Part shown: positions 17,937-24,623 of the stretch, piece after piece | How positions within the stretch are numbered: the stretch's first letter is position 1 | Layout: each line of letters begins with the position of its first letter | Source of the DNA: Sporomusaceae bacterium | Lineage (GTDB): Bacteria > Bacillota_C > Negativicutes > Sporomusales_B > UBA7701 | Assembly (NCBI GenBank): GCA_022839045.1 | Contig: JALHDI010000012.1 | Coordinates: forward strand, 1-39,090 | Direction: 5' to 3' | DNA: 39,090 nt | Notes under the pieces: generated by a model | What the model saw: the letters and a program-made list of their open reading frames with translations, nothing else | What the model was told of the DNA's origin: nothing | Database searches by the model: none | Program-made: the position numbers and the translations under genes

Positions 17937-18608
17937 CTAACCCAGCAAATCCTGTTTGACCTTCTCAAAGCCGATGCGGTCGATCATCCGGCCGAGGCGC
18001 TCGTACTTGTTGGCGTTTGCCTGATAGTAGGCGATGATCTTGTCGACGAGGGGCAACACTTCCTCCTGGGGAACTCCCTGGACCAGGACGTCGGCGAGCC
18101 GCGGCCTGGCACTGGCGCTGCCGCCGATCATAATAGTATATCCCTTGGGAGTGCCCATGATGCCTAAATCCTTTATCCCTGGCTCACTGCAGGAATTGGG
18201 GCAGCCAGAGACGCCCATTTTGAATTTGGACGGCAGCTCCATGCCGTGGTAACGTTTGTCGATTTCCAGCCCCAGGGTCACCGCGTCCTGCTGGGCCATC
18301 CGGCAGAAATGCATCGCCGGACAGATCTTGACGCTGCGGACGCACAGGCCGACGGCCGCGCCCTTCGGAGTGCCGAGATCGGCCCACGCCTGGTCGATCT
18401 TGTCGTCGGCGATGCCGACTATCGCCACGCGCTGCGCGCTGGTGAGCTTAACCGCCTTGGCGCCGTATTTCTCGGCGACGTCGGCGAGCTTGCGCAGCAG
18501 GTTGAAGTCGAGGATGATGCCGCCAGGGATATGGGGGGCGATTGCGTACGTTTCCTTGTCCCGTTGCAGTATGGCACCTTTTTCTAAAAGATCGCTTTTA
18601 TTCTCCAT
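17937..18608 (-). CDS. Small siroheme/4Fe-4S sulfite or nitrite reductase-like protein
   Basis: This 223-residue protein has one reductase half-domain followed by the siroheme-4Fe-4S domain. The cluster ligands are visible as CPAMHFC (C-x5-C) and SGCPNSCSE (C-x3-C), with LTSAQRVAIVGI and GLCVRSVKIC before them. Length and layout match the low-molecular-weight assimilatory-type sulfite reductases of anaerobes rather than the two-repeat NirA/CysI enzymes. Sulfite or nitrite reduction, or a siroheme-related role, is inferred. The ATG follows GGAGGAATAATA. A GGCGGA/TCCGCC hairpin (18630-18645) lies just upstream of this site. Confidence 0.85.
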   Translation of the reverse strand: MENKSDLLEKGAILQRDKETYAIAPHIPGGIILDFNLLRKLADVAEKYGAKAVKLTSAQRVAIVGIADDKIDQAWADLGTPKGAAVGLCVRSVKICPAMHFCRMAQQDAVTLGLEIDKRYHGMELPSKFKMGVSGCPNSCSEPGIKDLGIMGTPKGYTIMIGGSASARPRLADVLVQGVPQEEVLPLVDKIIAYYQANANKYERLGRMIDRIGFEKVKQDLLG

Positions 18609-18654
18609 TATTATTCCTCCTGTACGCCCGGCGGATTAGTCCGCCAGAAAGGTT

Positions 18655-18665
18655 TTTACTGTAAA
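18655..18665 (-). promoter_or_regulatory. TTTACTGTAAA palindrome upstream of the siroheme reductase
   Basis: A perfect 11-base palindrome (TTTAC-T-GTAAA) lies 47 bases before the start codon, between the upstream terminator and the ribosome binding site. Its position and symmetry suit an operator. The regulator is unknown. Confidence 0.4.
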
Positions 18666-18681
18666 AGTATTTCTGTATAAA

Positions 18682-18712
18682 AGACAAAAAGCCCTCTTTG
18701 CAGAGGCTTTCA
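18682..18712 (-). terminator. Terminator after the sigma-factor gene
   Basis: The stem pairs AAAGCCCTCT (18688-18697) with AGAGGCTTT (18702-18710), with one bulge. The minus strand then reads TTTTTGTCTT. It closes the 67aa-sigma transcript 32 bases past the stop codon. Confidence 0.75.
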
Positions 18713-18744
18713 GTACCGTTAATAAATAGCTTGTTGAACCGCGG

Positions 18745-19371
18745 TTATTGACCAATGGCCCTTTTAAGCGTTTCGGTCTCGATCCGGAATTTGTTCTTGA
18801 TCCGCGACAGGGCGTTATCGATAGCCTTGGGCGATCGCGACAGCGTTTCGGCCGTTTCCTGGATAGAATAGCCGGCGAGGCGATACCTCAATACTTCCAT
18901 CTCCAGAGGGGAGAGCGTTTTCTTCAGCCGGCGCAAAAAGGCGGCCGCTTCCTCTTCGGCAATTATCGTCGCCAAGGGGTCGGTCGCTGCACCGGCGATA
19001 ATTTCCCCGACTTCCTTGATGTGGGCGTACCTGTCCTCCTGAACGCGGTTTTCAAGCCTTTCGGCGCTGGTAAGAACCAGTGCCTTGCCCCGCCGCGCCG
19101 TCTTGAGCGCGGTAATCAGATGCCGGTTGATAACCATCGCGGCAAAACTTCTGAAAGATGTCTTGCCGTCCGGCTTATAGGCCAGGGCTGCTTTATAAAG
19201 CCCCATCATTCCTTCTTGAATAACGTCTTCTCGATCGCTGCCGGGAAAGTAATACTTCTTGGCCATCGCACGGACCAAGCCCTTGTACTCGGCTACAAGA
19301 TCAGCGAATTGCGTGTCCGATACCGTAATGACAACCGCCTCCCCATACATCCATAGGTCGTTCTGGGTCAT
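18745..19371 (-). CDS. Sigma-70 family sigma factor, SigH-like
   Basis: The 208-residue protein has region 2 (VAEYKGLVRAMAKKYYFPGSDREDVIQEGMMGLYKAALAY, then SFRSFAAMVINRHLITALKTARR) and region 4 (LSPLEMEVLRYRLAGYSIQETAETLSRSPKAIDNALSRIKNKF). No region 1 or 3 is evident. The layout is like SigH of spore-formers, which drives early-stationary and sporulation genes. The setting differs from the usual sigH locus, so it may be a paralogue. Its ATG overlaps the stop of the upstream 67-residue gene by four bases (ATGA), so translation is coupled. It is read from the consensus promoter at 19657-19685. Confidence 0.9.
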   Translation of the reverse strand: MTQNDLWMYGEAVVITVSDTQFADLVAEYKGLVRAMAKKYYFPGSDREDVIQEGMMGLYKAALAYKPDGKTSFRSFAAMVINRHLITALKTARRGKALVLTSAERLENRVQEDRYAHIKEVGEIIAGAATDPLATIIAEEEAAAFLRRLKKTLSPLEMEVLRYRLAGYSIQETAETLSRSPKAIDNALSRIKNKFRIETETLKRAIGQ

Positions 19372-19571
19372 CTTAGCCCCAGTGCCGCCAGTTCTTCATG
19401 ATTGATTACCCTTTCGACGGCGACCTTCTGACGGCGCCGTCCAACTTTTTTCAAGCGGCAGATGTCATTAAGTTCCTCTTCGACTTTCGTGACTAAACGT
19501 TCGACGATATAATCCTCCGCGCCGGGTAAAACAGCCTTGATGTCCGCACGAATTTTATCCTGACTCGCCAT
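19368..19571 (-). CDS. Hypothetical protein, 67 residues, coupled to the sigma factor
   Basis: This is a small charged, probably helical protein (MASQDKIRADIKAVLPGAED...), with a basic middle (LKKVGRRRQK) and no membrane span or cysteine cluster beyond one Cys. It has a strong ribosome binding site (GGGAGGAG). It is translated directly before the sigma factor with a 4-base overlap. Such a position suggests a regulator or partner of the sigma factor, but I recognise no anti-sigma family. Confidence 0.75.
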   Translation of the reverse strand: MASQDKIRADIKAVLPGAEDYIVERLVTKVEEELNDICRLKKVGRRRQKVAVERVINHEELAALGLR

Positions 19572-19932
19572 ATTCTCCTCCCAGTATGGTCGCTATTCCC
19601 TTCCTTCCCTATTACACCGCAAAACCGTCGGCCACACATGCTCTGGCAACCGCAAATTATTACTCTGTTTGTCGTATTTTGTCAAACATCCCCCTTATTA
19701 TTATAAGATTTAATCGAAATTTTTTTATGAAACAAAAGTCCTGTTTTTGATGCTATATATAGTACTAAAGTCCTATTTTGCGAACCGATTAGCACAAGAG
19801 CTAGGACAAATAGTCCCTCGAAGACGAATTTTTACGCATCATACCACCAGGCCTCTCTGTTTCGCGGTAACCTCCCGAACCAGAGCTTTGTCCATAGGTT
19901 GCAGCAATACATCCATGCGCTACCGCATCTTT
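19572..19932 (-). other. Intergenic region between the histidine kinase and the 67aa-sigma operon
   Basis: This AT-rich stretch holds the promoter at 19657-19685. It also contains a direct repeat of AGGACTTT on the minus strand (about 19734-19741 and 19764-19771) and an ATGCG/CGCAT hairpin just after the kinase stop. A 25-codon frame runs from 19916 on the minus strand (MDVLLQPMDK...), without a ribosome binding site and closed by TGA. I see no supportable gene. Confidence 0.5.
19657..19685 (-). promoter_or_regulatory. Consensus sigma-A promoter of the 67aa-sigma operon
   Basis: On the minus strand there is a perfect TTGACA (19680-19685), a 17-base spacer and TAATAA (19657-19662). The start of transcription would be near 19650, giving a leader of about 80 bases before the 67-residue gene. 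Confidence 0.8.
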
Positions 19933-21540
19933 TTATGAAGTGCGCACAACGGGAAGCACGACGGTTACGGTTGTTCCTTTTCCTTCTTCGCTCTCAACCT
20001 TGATTTCGCCGCCGTGGTTGCGGATGATGTCGTAGCTGACGCTGAGGCCCAGCCCTGTCCCCTTGCCGACCTCCTGGGTGGTAAAAAACGGCTCGAAGAT
20101 TCTGTTCATGTTCGCCGCCGGGATGCCGCGGCCGTTGTCGGCGACAGTAATGAAAATATGATCGTCGGCCGCCCAGGTTTTAATGCGAATCTCACCGAAG
20201 GACTCGATCGCCTGCGCCGCGTTGACCAGCAGGTTCATGAATATCTGGTTGAGTTGCCCGGGATTGCAACGGGTCAGCGGAAGCTCGCCCAGGTCCTTGG
20301 TGACGGCGGCCACGTTTTTGATCTCGCTGCCGATGACGTTGACCGTGGCGTCGATACCGTCGTTGATGTTCGCCATTTTCCGTACCTGGTCCGACCGGGC
20401 GAATCCTTGCAGGTCATGGACGATGTTTTTCACCCTGGCGGCGCCGTCGAGGGTTTCGCCGATAAGGTCCTTTGTATCGCTAAGTACATGATCGATTTTC
20501 AGCGATCGCCTCACATTTCCGACCGATGCGACCACCTCCGCCGCCGCGGCTGTCTTCCCGCCGTCCTTCGCCAGGTCGTTCAGAGCCACTTCCTGGAGAG
20601 CCACGAACTGTTCGAGCCTGTCGGTGTATTGGTGCAGAGTCTCCAGGTTGCTGATGATGAACGCTATCGGATTGTTGATTTCATGGGCGACGCCGGCTGC
20701 CAGCTGGCCGATGCCGGCCAATTTTTCCTGCTGAATGAGCTGGGACTGAACGAGCTGCAACTGCCTGAGCGCCTCTTCCAGTCGGGCCTTCGAGACAGTG
20801 GTGTTCTGCAGCTCGCCGGCCATCTCATTGAACGATACCGCCAGCCGGCCGATCTCATCCTGCGAGTTGATGTCGACCGGCCGAAAAGATTCCGTACCCT
20901 GGGCGACGATGGTCTCGGTGGCGCGCTGCAGCTTTATCAACGGCTTTGTCACCCACAGGGAGAAAACCAGGGCAATCAGCACGAGGACGATGCCAAACTG
21001 CAGGAAGGACACCGCCGCGTTCTGTCCGGTGAGGGCGGTAACTTTCCCGGTAATGATCTCCACCGGGTAGCCCAGCACGACGGCGCCGACATGGCGGCCG
21101 GCCGGTTCCGCGACGGGGATGACGAAGCCGAACATCTCCCTGCCGCCGGCCGTATACCTGACCACGCTTTCTTTGTTTTCCCCAACTGCGCGGTAAAGCT
21201 CCGGCTCGTCCATGCGGCGGTGTCTGGCAATATTGTCGCTGTGGAAAAGCACCGTGCCGCCGATATCCACTACCGCCGCGAAGGTGATGTCAGGATACTT
21301 CTCTACAACCTCGTCACATAGCTCATCGAAGCCCACCAGGTCGCCGAGGGGCAGTCCATAACCCAGCAGCCGCTCCACCTGCACCTTGAGCCCTTGGCCG
21401 ACGGCAAAAAGCTCTCCCTCGACGGCGCCGGTATATTCGGCGCGGAATATCTTGCCGGTGAAGAAAACGTTTATGCTGAGCGTCAGCAGGAACACCGCCA
21501 GCAGGATCAGCATTATTTTCGTCTGCAGCGTCCTGGCCAT
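19933..21540 (-). CDS. Membrane sensor histidine kinase (HAMP, HisKA, HATPase)
   Basis: The protein has 535 residues from the chosen ATG. It has one membrane span (about 8-28), an extracytoplasmic sensor (about 30-180), a second span (about 180-198), a HAMP domain, a coiled segment, HisKA with the phospho-acceptor in [11 protein letters not shown] (His286), and a HATPase with N box [17 protein letters not shown] and [18 protein letters not shown]. The dimerisation part contains an insertion of some 50 residues after the His segment. An earlier ATG exists at 21555, but it overlaps the preceding gene and lacks a binding site. The upstream gene encodes a substrate-binding lipoprotein with a one-base gap, so the two likely sense together. 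No response regulator follows. Confidence 0.93.
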   Translation of the reverse strand: MARTLQTKIMLILLAVFLLTLSINVFFTGKIFRAEYTGAVEGELFAVGQGLKVQVERLLGYGLPLGDLVGFDELCDEVVEKYPDITFAAVVDIGGTVLFHSDNIARHRRMDEPELYRAVGENKESVVRYTAGGREMFGFVIPVAEPAGRHVGAVVLGYPVEIITGKVTALTGQNAAVSFLQFGIVLVLIALVFSLWVTKPLIKLQRATETIVAQGTESFRPVDINSQDEIGRLAVSFNEMAGELQNTTVSKARLEEALRQLQLVQSQLIQQEKLAGIGQLAAGVAHEINNPIAFIISNLETLHQYTDRLEQFVALQEVALNDLAKDGGKTAAAAEVVASVGNVRRSLKIDHVLSDTKDLIGETLDGAARVKNIVHDLQGFARSDQVRKMANINDGIDATVNVIGSEIKNVAAVTKDLGELPLTRCNPGQLNQIFMNLLVNAAQAIESFGEIRIKTWAADDHIFITVADNGRGIPAANMNRIFEPFFTTQEVGKGTGLGLSVSYDIIRNHGGEIKVESEEGKGTTVTVVLPVVRTS

Positions 21541-21541
21541 A

Positions 21542-22609
21542 TCACTGCCACCCATACGTGCTGAACACTTTGGAGCTCAGCAGCGCCTTGCTGTCGATTC
21601 TCAGGCCGAGGTCTTTCGCGCGTGCCAGGCTGATCGCCGCCTGGCCCCTGGTGGTGGGCTGCATGGGGAAGCTCGCGGGGTTCCTGCCGTCCGCAAGGAT
21701 CTCCCGGGCGATCCGGCCTGCCGCCAGCCCCTGTTCGTACCCCGACACCGAGACGACGCACAGTGTGCCGAAGCTCGCCCTGTCGATCCAGAAGCTGAAA
21801 TCCGGCAGGCGGCTATTCTCGGCCGTCCACTTCAGCACATCGCGGTAATGAACGTTGTTGCCGCGCTCGTCCTTGAAATTGAAAATGCCGACGAGACAGA
21901 CGCCGTCCACCTGCTGTTCGTACTCTTTCATTTTCGCCTGATATGCGGCGAACGTTCTGATCGTGTCCCAAGCGACGAAGTCAATCCCCGGTATTTCACC
22001 GGCTCTCGCTTTCATTCTCTTCGCCACCGCCTCCCATATGGGCGCGTCGTCGAAGACCACTGCCACCTTCGTCGCTCCCGGCACGACCCTGTGGAACAGG
22101 GCAGCGCTTTCCACGAAATGTTCGATCTCGAGGATGCCGGCGATGTTCATGCTTTGGGAAACCCCATATTCCTGCGGCAATTTGTTGACCCCGCTGAAGA
22201 CGAAGGGGATGGCGCCGTCGGCGTGGCGGCTGGCAACATACTCCTGGGCCTCGTCGTCGCTTGTGTAGACAAGGTCCGGCCGCCAGGCAGCGATCAGTTC
22301 CGCCGCTTCCCGGCCGCTTTTCTGCAACCGCTCGACGGAGCTCCTGTTCTTGGCGTCCATCTGGTAGACCCGGTATTCGACATCCAGCCCTTTGAGGGCG
22401 TCCTTGAAGCCTTTGAACTGCGTGTCCGTCCACTCCCACGGCGAATGATAGCTCATGACGTGGAGAACTTTAAACTTTTTTTGGGTTCCCTCGGGCTGGG
22501 AGGGCTGTGCCTGCGGGCCGCCGCTTTTTGGCGCCGTGCATCCGGCCGAAGCGATCGCCCCAACAAGCACAAGCGCTATCGCTGTGAACATAGCTCTGTG
22601 TCTAAGCAA
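21542..22609 (-). CDS. ABC-type substrate-binding lipoprotein without permease, partner of the kinase
   Basis: The 355-residue protein belongs to the COG2984-like substrate-binding group: VLHVMSYHSPWEWTDTQFKGFKDAL, DLVYTSDDEAQEYVASR, IPFVFSGVN and a C-terminal GRIAREILADGRNPASFP. I start at TTG 22607-22609 because GGAGG lies eight bases upstream and the result is a proper lipoprotein signal (MLRHRAMFTAIALVLVGAIASAGC, Cys24). The open frame runs further upstream but through the riboswitch terminator. No permease or ATPase genes are near. The next gene is a histidine kinase, so a sensory role is more likely than transport. Expression is under a c-di-GMP-I riboswitch. Confidence 0.85.
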   Translation of the reverse strand: MLRHRAMFTAIALVLVGAIASAGCTAPKSGGPQAQPSQPEGTQKKFKVLHVMSYHSPWEWTDTQFKGFKDALKGLDVEYRVYQMDAKNRSSVERLQKSGREAAELIAAWRPDLVYTSDDEAQEYVASRHADGAIPFVFSGVNKLPQEYGVSQSMNIAGILEIEHFVESAALFHRVVPGATKVAVVFDDAPIWEAVAKRMKARAGEIPGIDFVAWDTIRTFAAYQAKMKEYEQQVDGVCLVGIFNFKDERGNNVHYRDVLKWTAENSRLPDFSFWIDRASFGTLCVVSVSGYEQGLAAGRIAREILADGRNPASFPMQPTTRGQAAISLARAKDLGLRIDSKALLSSKVFSTYGWQ

Positions 22610-22648
22610 TGTGGCCGCCTCCACAACAGAATCCGACGCTATCTGCAC

Positions 22649-22677
22649 AAAAAAAACAAGCCAGGGCAAACCCTGAC
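22649..22677 (-). terminator. Riboswitch expression-platform terminator
   Basis: On the minus strand a 7-bp stem (22660-22666 with 22671-22677, one G-U pair) with a 4-base loop is followed by TTG and eight T (complement 22649-22656). It lies 12 bases past the riboswitch aptamer and about 40 bases before the start codon, so it would decide whether the lipoprotein-kinase operon is transcribed. Confidence 0.8.
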
Positions 22678-22689
22678 CAGCGACGTCGG

Positions 22690-22784
22690 CGAAACGGCAA
22701 CCTGGCAATCGTAGCCTCCGAGCGGCGGCTTTAGACCCATGGCTTTGCGTCCCTATCTTTCGGTAGGTTTGCCTCAATGTTTCG
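22690..22784 (-). ncRNA. Cyclic-di-GMP-I (GEMM-I) riboswitch aptamer
   Basis: Read on the minus strand, the element has the conserved GEMM-I core: GGCAAACC, a GAAA tetraloop stem (CCUA/UAGG), GGGACGCAAAGCC, a UCUAAAGCC receptor segment, a second stem closed by GGCU, and the 3' GCCAGGUUGCC. The ends pair as CGAAAC (complement 22779-22784) with GUUUCG (complement 22690-22695). A promoter lies upstream and a terminator downstream. The downstream genes encode a binding lipoprotein and a histidine kinase. Confidence 0.88.
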
Positions 22785-22804
22785 TTGTAGTTTCATTCGG
22801 TTTC

Positions 22805-22833
22805 ATTTTACATTGTCTAAAGATTATAGTCAA
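22805..22833 (-). promoter_or_regulatory. Promoter of the riboswitch-lipoprotein-kinase operon
   Basis: On the minus strand there is TTGACT (22828-22833), a 17-base spacer and TAAAAT (22805-22810). Transcription would start near 22798, a few bases before the riboswitch. A GGGAC/GTCCC hairpin just upstream (about 22841-22854) may end the response-regulator transcript, though its T run is poor on this strand. Confidence 0.75.
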
Positions 22834-22949
22834 ATTTTATTGGGACTTTCGTCCCGTTTTTCTCCGCCCGTCGTCCTGTTTCTCGGTTCGGCGGCCGGCT
22901 GCCGCGATGCTGCCGTGCAGGTGGCGGAATGAGGACAAGTTGCGCAGCC

Positions 22950-23642
22950 TCAAATCTTGCCGAGCCGATACCCCATGCCCCGTACCGTTTCGATCGCCTG
23001 CGCCACGACAGGATCTCCGGCCAGCTTGAGCCTAAGATGACGGATATGTACATCCACCGTCCTAGAGTCGCCGGCATATTCGTAGCCCCACACCGTCTCA
23101 AGAAGTTGGTCGCGAGAAAAGGCCCGGCCGGCGTTGGCGAGAAAAAGCCTCAGTAGCTCGTACTCCTTCGGGGTGAGCTCAAGCCGCTCCTCGCCGAGGA
23201 AAGCCTCGTGGCGGAGCAGATTCAGCCTTACCCGGCCAGCCGTAAGCTCGTCGGCCTGCTGCGGTTCCTTCTGCGAGCGGCGGAGAACGGCTTTGGCCCT
23301 CGCGGTGAGCTCGCGCGGGCTGAAAGGTTTGGTCATGTAGTCGTCGGCCCCCATCTCCAGCCCGAGGATGGTGTCGATCTCCTCCGCCTTGGCGGTCAGC
23401 ATTATTATCGGTATCCCCGCCGTAGCCGGCTGAGCCTTGAGCAGGCGGCAGACCTCGAGGCCGTCCTTTTCCGGCAGCATGATGTCCAGCACGATGAGGT
23501 CGGGGCGCTCCCGGCGGACGCTCTCCAGGCAGGCCGGCCCATCCTCGGCTTCGCTGCAGGTAAAGCCCTCTTTCTCGAGGTTATATTTCACAAGCTGGCG
23601 GATATTCGCTTCGTCGTCGACGACGAGTATTTTCCCTGTCAT
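22950..23642 (-). CDS. PhoB/OmpR-family response regulator
   Basis: The 230-residue protein has a receiver domain (1-120) with acidic DDE at 9-11, phospho-acceptor Asp53 in VLDIMLPEKDG, Thr in MLTAKA and Lys in MTKPFSP. A winged-helix DNA-binding domain follows (about 130-228): RLELTPKEYELLRLFLANAGRAFSRDQLLETVWG and RTVDVHIRHLRLKL. The start ATG follows AGGAGGGG. It has its own transcription unit, with no kinase directly adjacent. The kinase at 19933 is next but one and in a separate riboswitch-controlled unit, so pairing is only possible. Confidence 0.93.
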   Translation of the reverse strand: MTGKILVVDDEANIRQLVKYNLEKEGFTCSEAEDGPACLESVRRERPDLIVLDIMLPEKDGLEVCRLLKAQPATAGIPIIMLTAKAEEIDTILGLEMGADDYMTKPFSPRELTARAKAVLRRSQKEPQQADELTAGRVRLNLLRHEAFLGEERLELTPKEYELLRLFLANAGRAFSRDQLLETVWGYEYAGDSRTVDVHIRHLRLKLAGDPVVAQAIETVRGMGYRLGKI

Positions 23643-23770
23643 CCCAGCCCCTCCTGCCCGGCATGATTTTGCGCCGTTTTCCTTCTATAAATTTCAAGCA
23701 TTAGTTTTCCATATCCTCCGCCGCACAAGGTCATCAGAAAAATTTTTGTTAAGGAACACCGTCAGAAAAA

Positions 23771-23806
23771 CAAAGGTCCGGCCTGTTACTCCCAGACCGG
23801 GCCTTG
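23771..23806 (-). terminator. Terminator of the GntR regulator gene
   Basis: An imperfect stem of about 13 pairs (CAAGG...CCTTTG with an inner CCGG/CCGG portion) is followed on the minus strand by a T-rich stretch (TTTGTTTTTC). It starts about 14 bases past the gntR stop. Confidence 0.7.
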
Positions 23807-23819
23807 TTGTCGCATACAG

Positions 23820-24506
23820 TTACATCGAATGGATTAGCTGACCGCCGAATTTAAGATTAAGGTTGTGAACGGCGTCGATGGTGTTTTGATTGTGCTGGCG
23901 CACGCATTCTTCGATAACCGCCGCCGGCGCTTTCTCTTTAAACAGTTGGATGAGCCTGTCGTGCTCTTCGGTCGAAGCTTTGGCGCGCTGGGGTGCGAAG
24001 GTGATGCCGGCGTGCCGAACTTGCGAGACCCGTTGCCAGACTTGCTTAAGCTTGTCGATGAGGTACGAATTGCCGCACTTTTCGTGGATGGCGGAGTGAA
24101 AGGCGACGTTCATCGCCCCCACTTGCTCGAGGTCGAGACTTTGGAGCGAGTCTTTCATCCGCGTATTGATCTCTTCAAGCTCGCGGATGTCCTCGCCGGT
24201 AAGCCGCTGAGAGGCAAGAGCGGTGGCGGCCGCTTCCAGGACAAGCATTACGAAGGCCGCTTCCAGATAGTCTGTTTCGTTTACCTGCCTAACGATCGCC
24301 CCGCTGTAGGGTACGATTTCGATCAATCCGTCGGCCTCGAGCTGCTGAATAGCTTCCCGTACGGGGATGATGCTCAGGTTGAGTTCTTTGGCCACACGGT
24401 CGATTATTATCCGGTACCCCGGCCCGTAGGCACCGCTAAGGATATTGCCTTTGATATACTGATATGCTTCCTGCTTTTTGATTGTTTTTACCGGCTCTTT
24501 GGTCAT
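23820..24506 (-). CDS. GntR-family transcriptional regulator, FadR subfamily (FCD domain)
   Basis: The 228-residue protein has an N-terminal winged helix (about 12-75): YQYIKGNILSGAYGPGYRIIIDRVAKELNLSIIPVREAIQQLEADGLIEIVPYSGAIVR. A C-terminal all-helical FCD ligand domain follows, with FHSAIHEKCGN and EEHDRLIQLF carrying the metal-type histidines, and a third near RQHNQNT. FCD regulators usually sense carboxylates such as lactate, gluconate or 2-oxoacids. The promoter at 24539-24567 contains an inverted repeat, so self-control is likely. With the hydroxyacid cluster 2 kb upstream, it is the best local candidate regulator of that cluster. Confidence 0.92.
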   Translation of the reverse strand: MTKEPVKTIKKQEAYQYIKGNILSGAYGPGYRIIIDRVAKELNLSIIPVREAIQQLEADGLIEIVPYSGAIVRQVNETDYLEAAFVMLVLEAAATALASQRLTGEDIRELEEINTRMKDSLQSLDLEQVGAMNVAFHSAIHEKCGNSYLIDKLKQVWQRVSQVRHAGITFAPQRAKASTEEHDRLIQLFKEKAPAAVIEECVRQHNQNTIDAVHNLNLKFGGQLIHSM

Positions 24507-24538
24507 GTGCTCCAGCCCTCGCGTGATTTTACTAGATA

Positions 24539-24567
24539 ATTATATACGAAATAATATATAATCTCAA
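24539..24567 (-). promoter_or_regulatory. gntR promoter overlapped by an inverted repeat
   Basis: On the minus strand there is TTGAGA (24562-24567), a 17-base spacer and a perfect TATAAT (24539-24544). An inverted repeat ATTATATA (24539-24546) / TATATAAT (24555-24562) with an 8-base spacer covers the -10 and most of the spacer. This fits a repressor operator, most simply for GntR itself. Confidence 0.7.
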
Positions 24568-24623
24568 CTCGATTTTTTGATTCTTCCATTGGACAAAGCT
24601 CCCGGCACCCCTACAGCGCACCC

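Noticed and set aside
19740..19932. Second c-di-GMP riboswitch or a gene remnant before the sigma operon
   Set aside because: Some GGTTACC-like and GAAAC-like pieces occur, but the conserved GEMM core is absent. The 25-codon frame has no ribosome binding site and an early stop.
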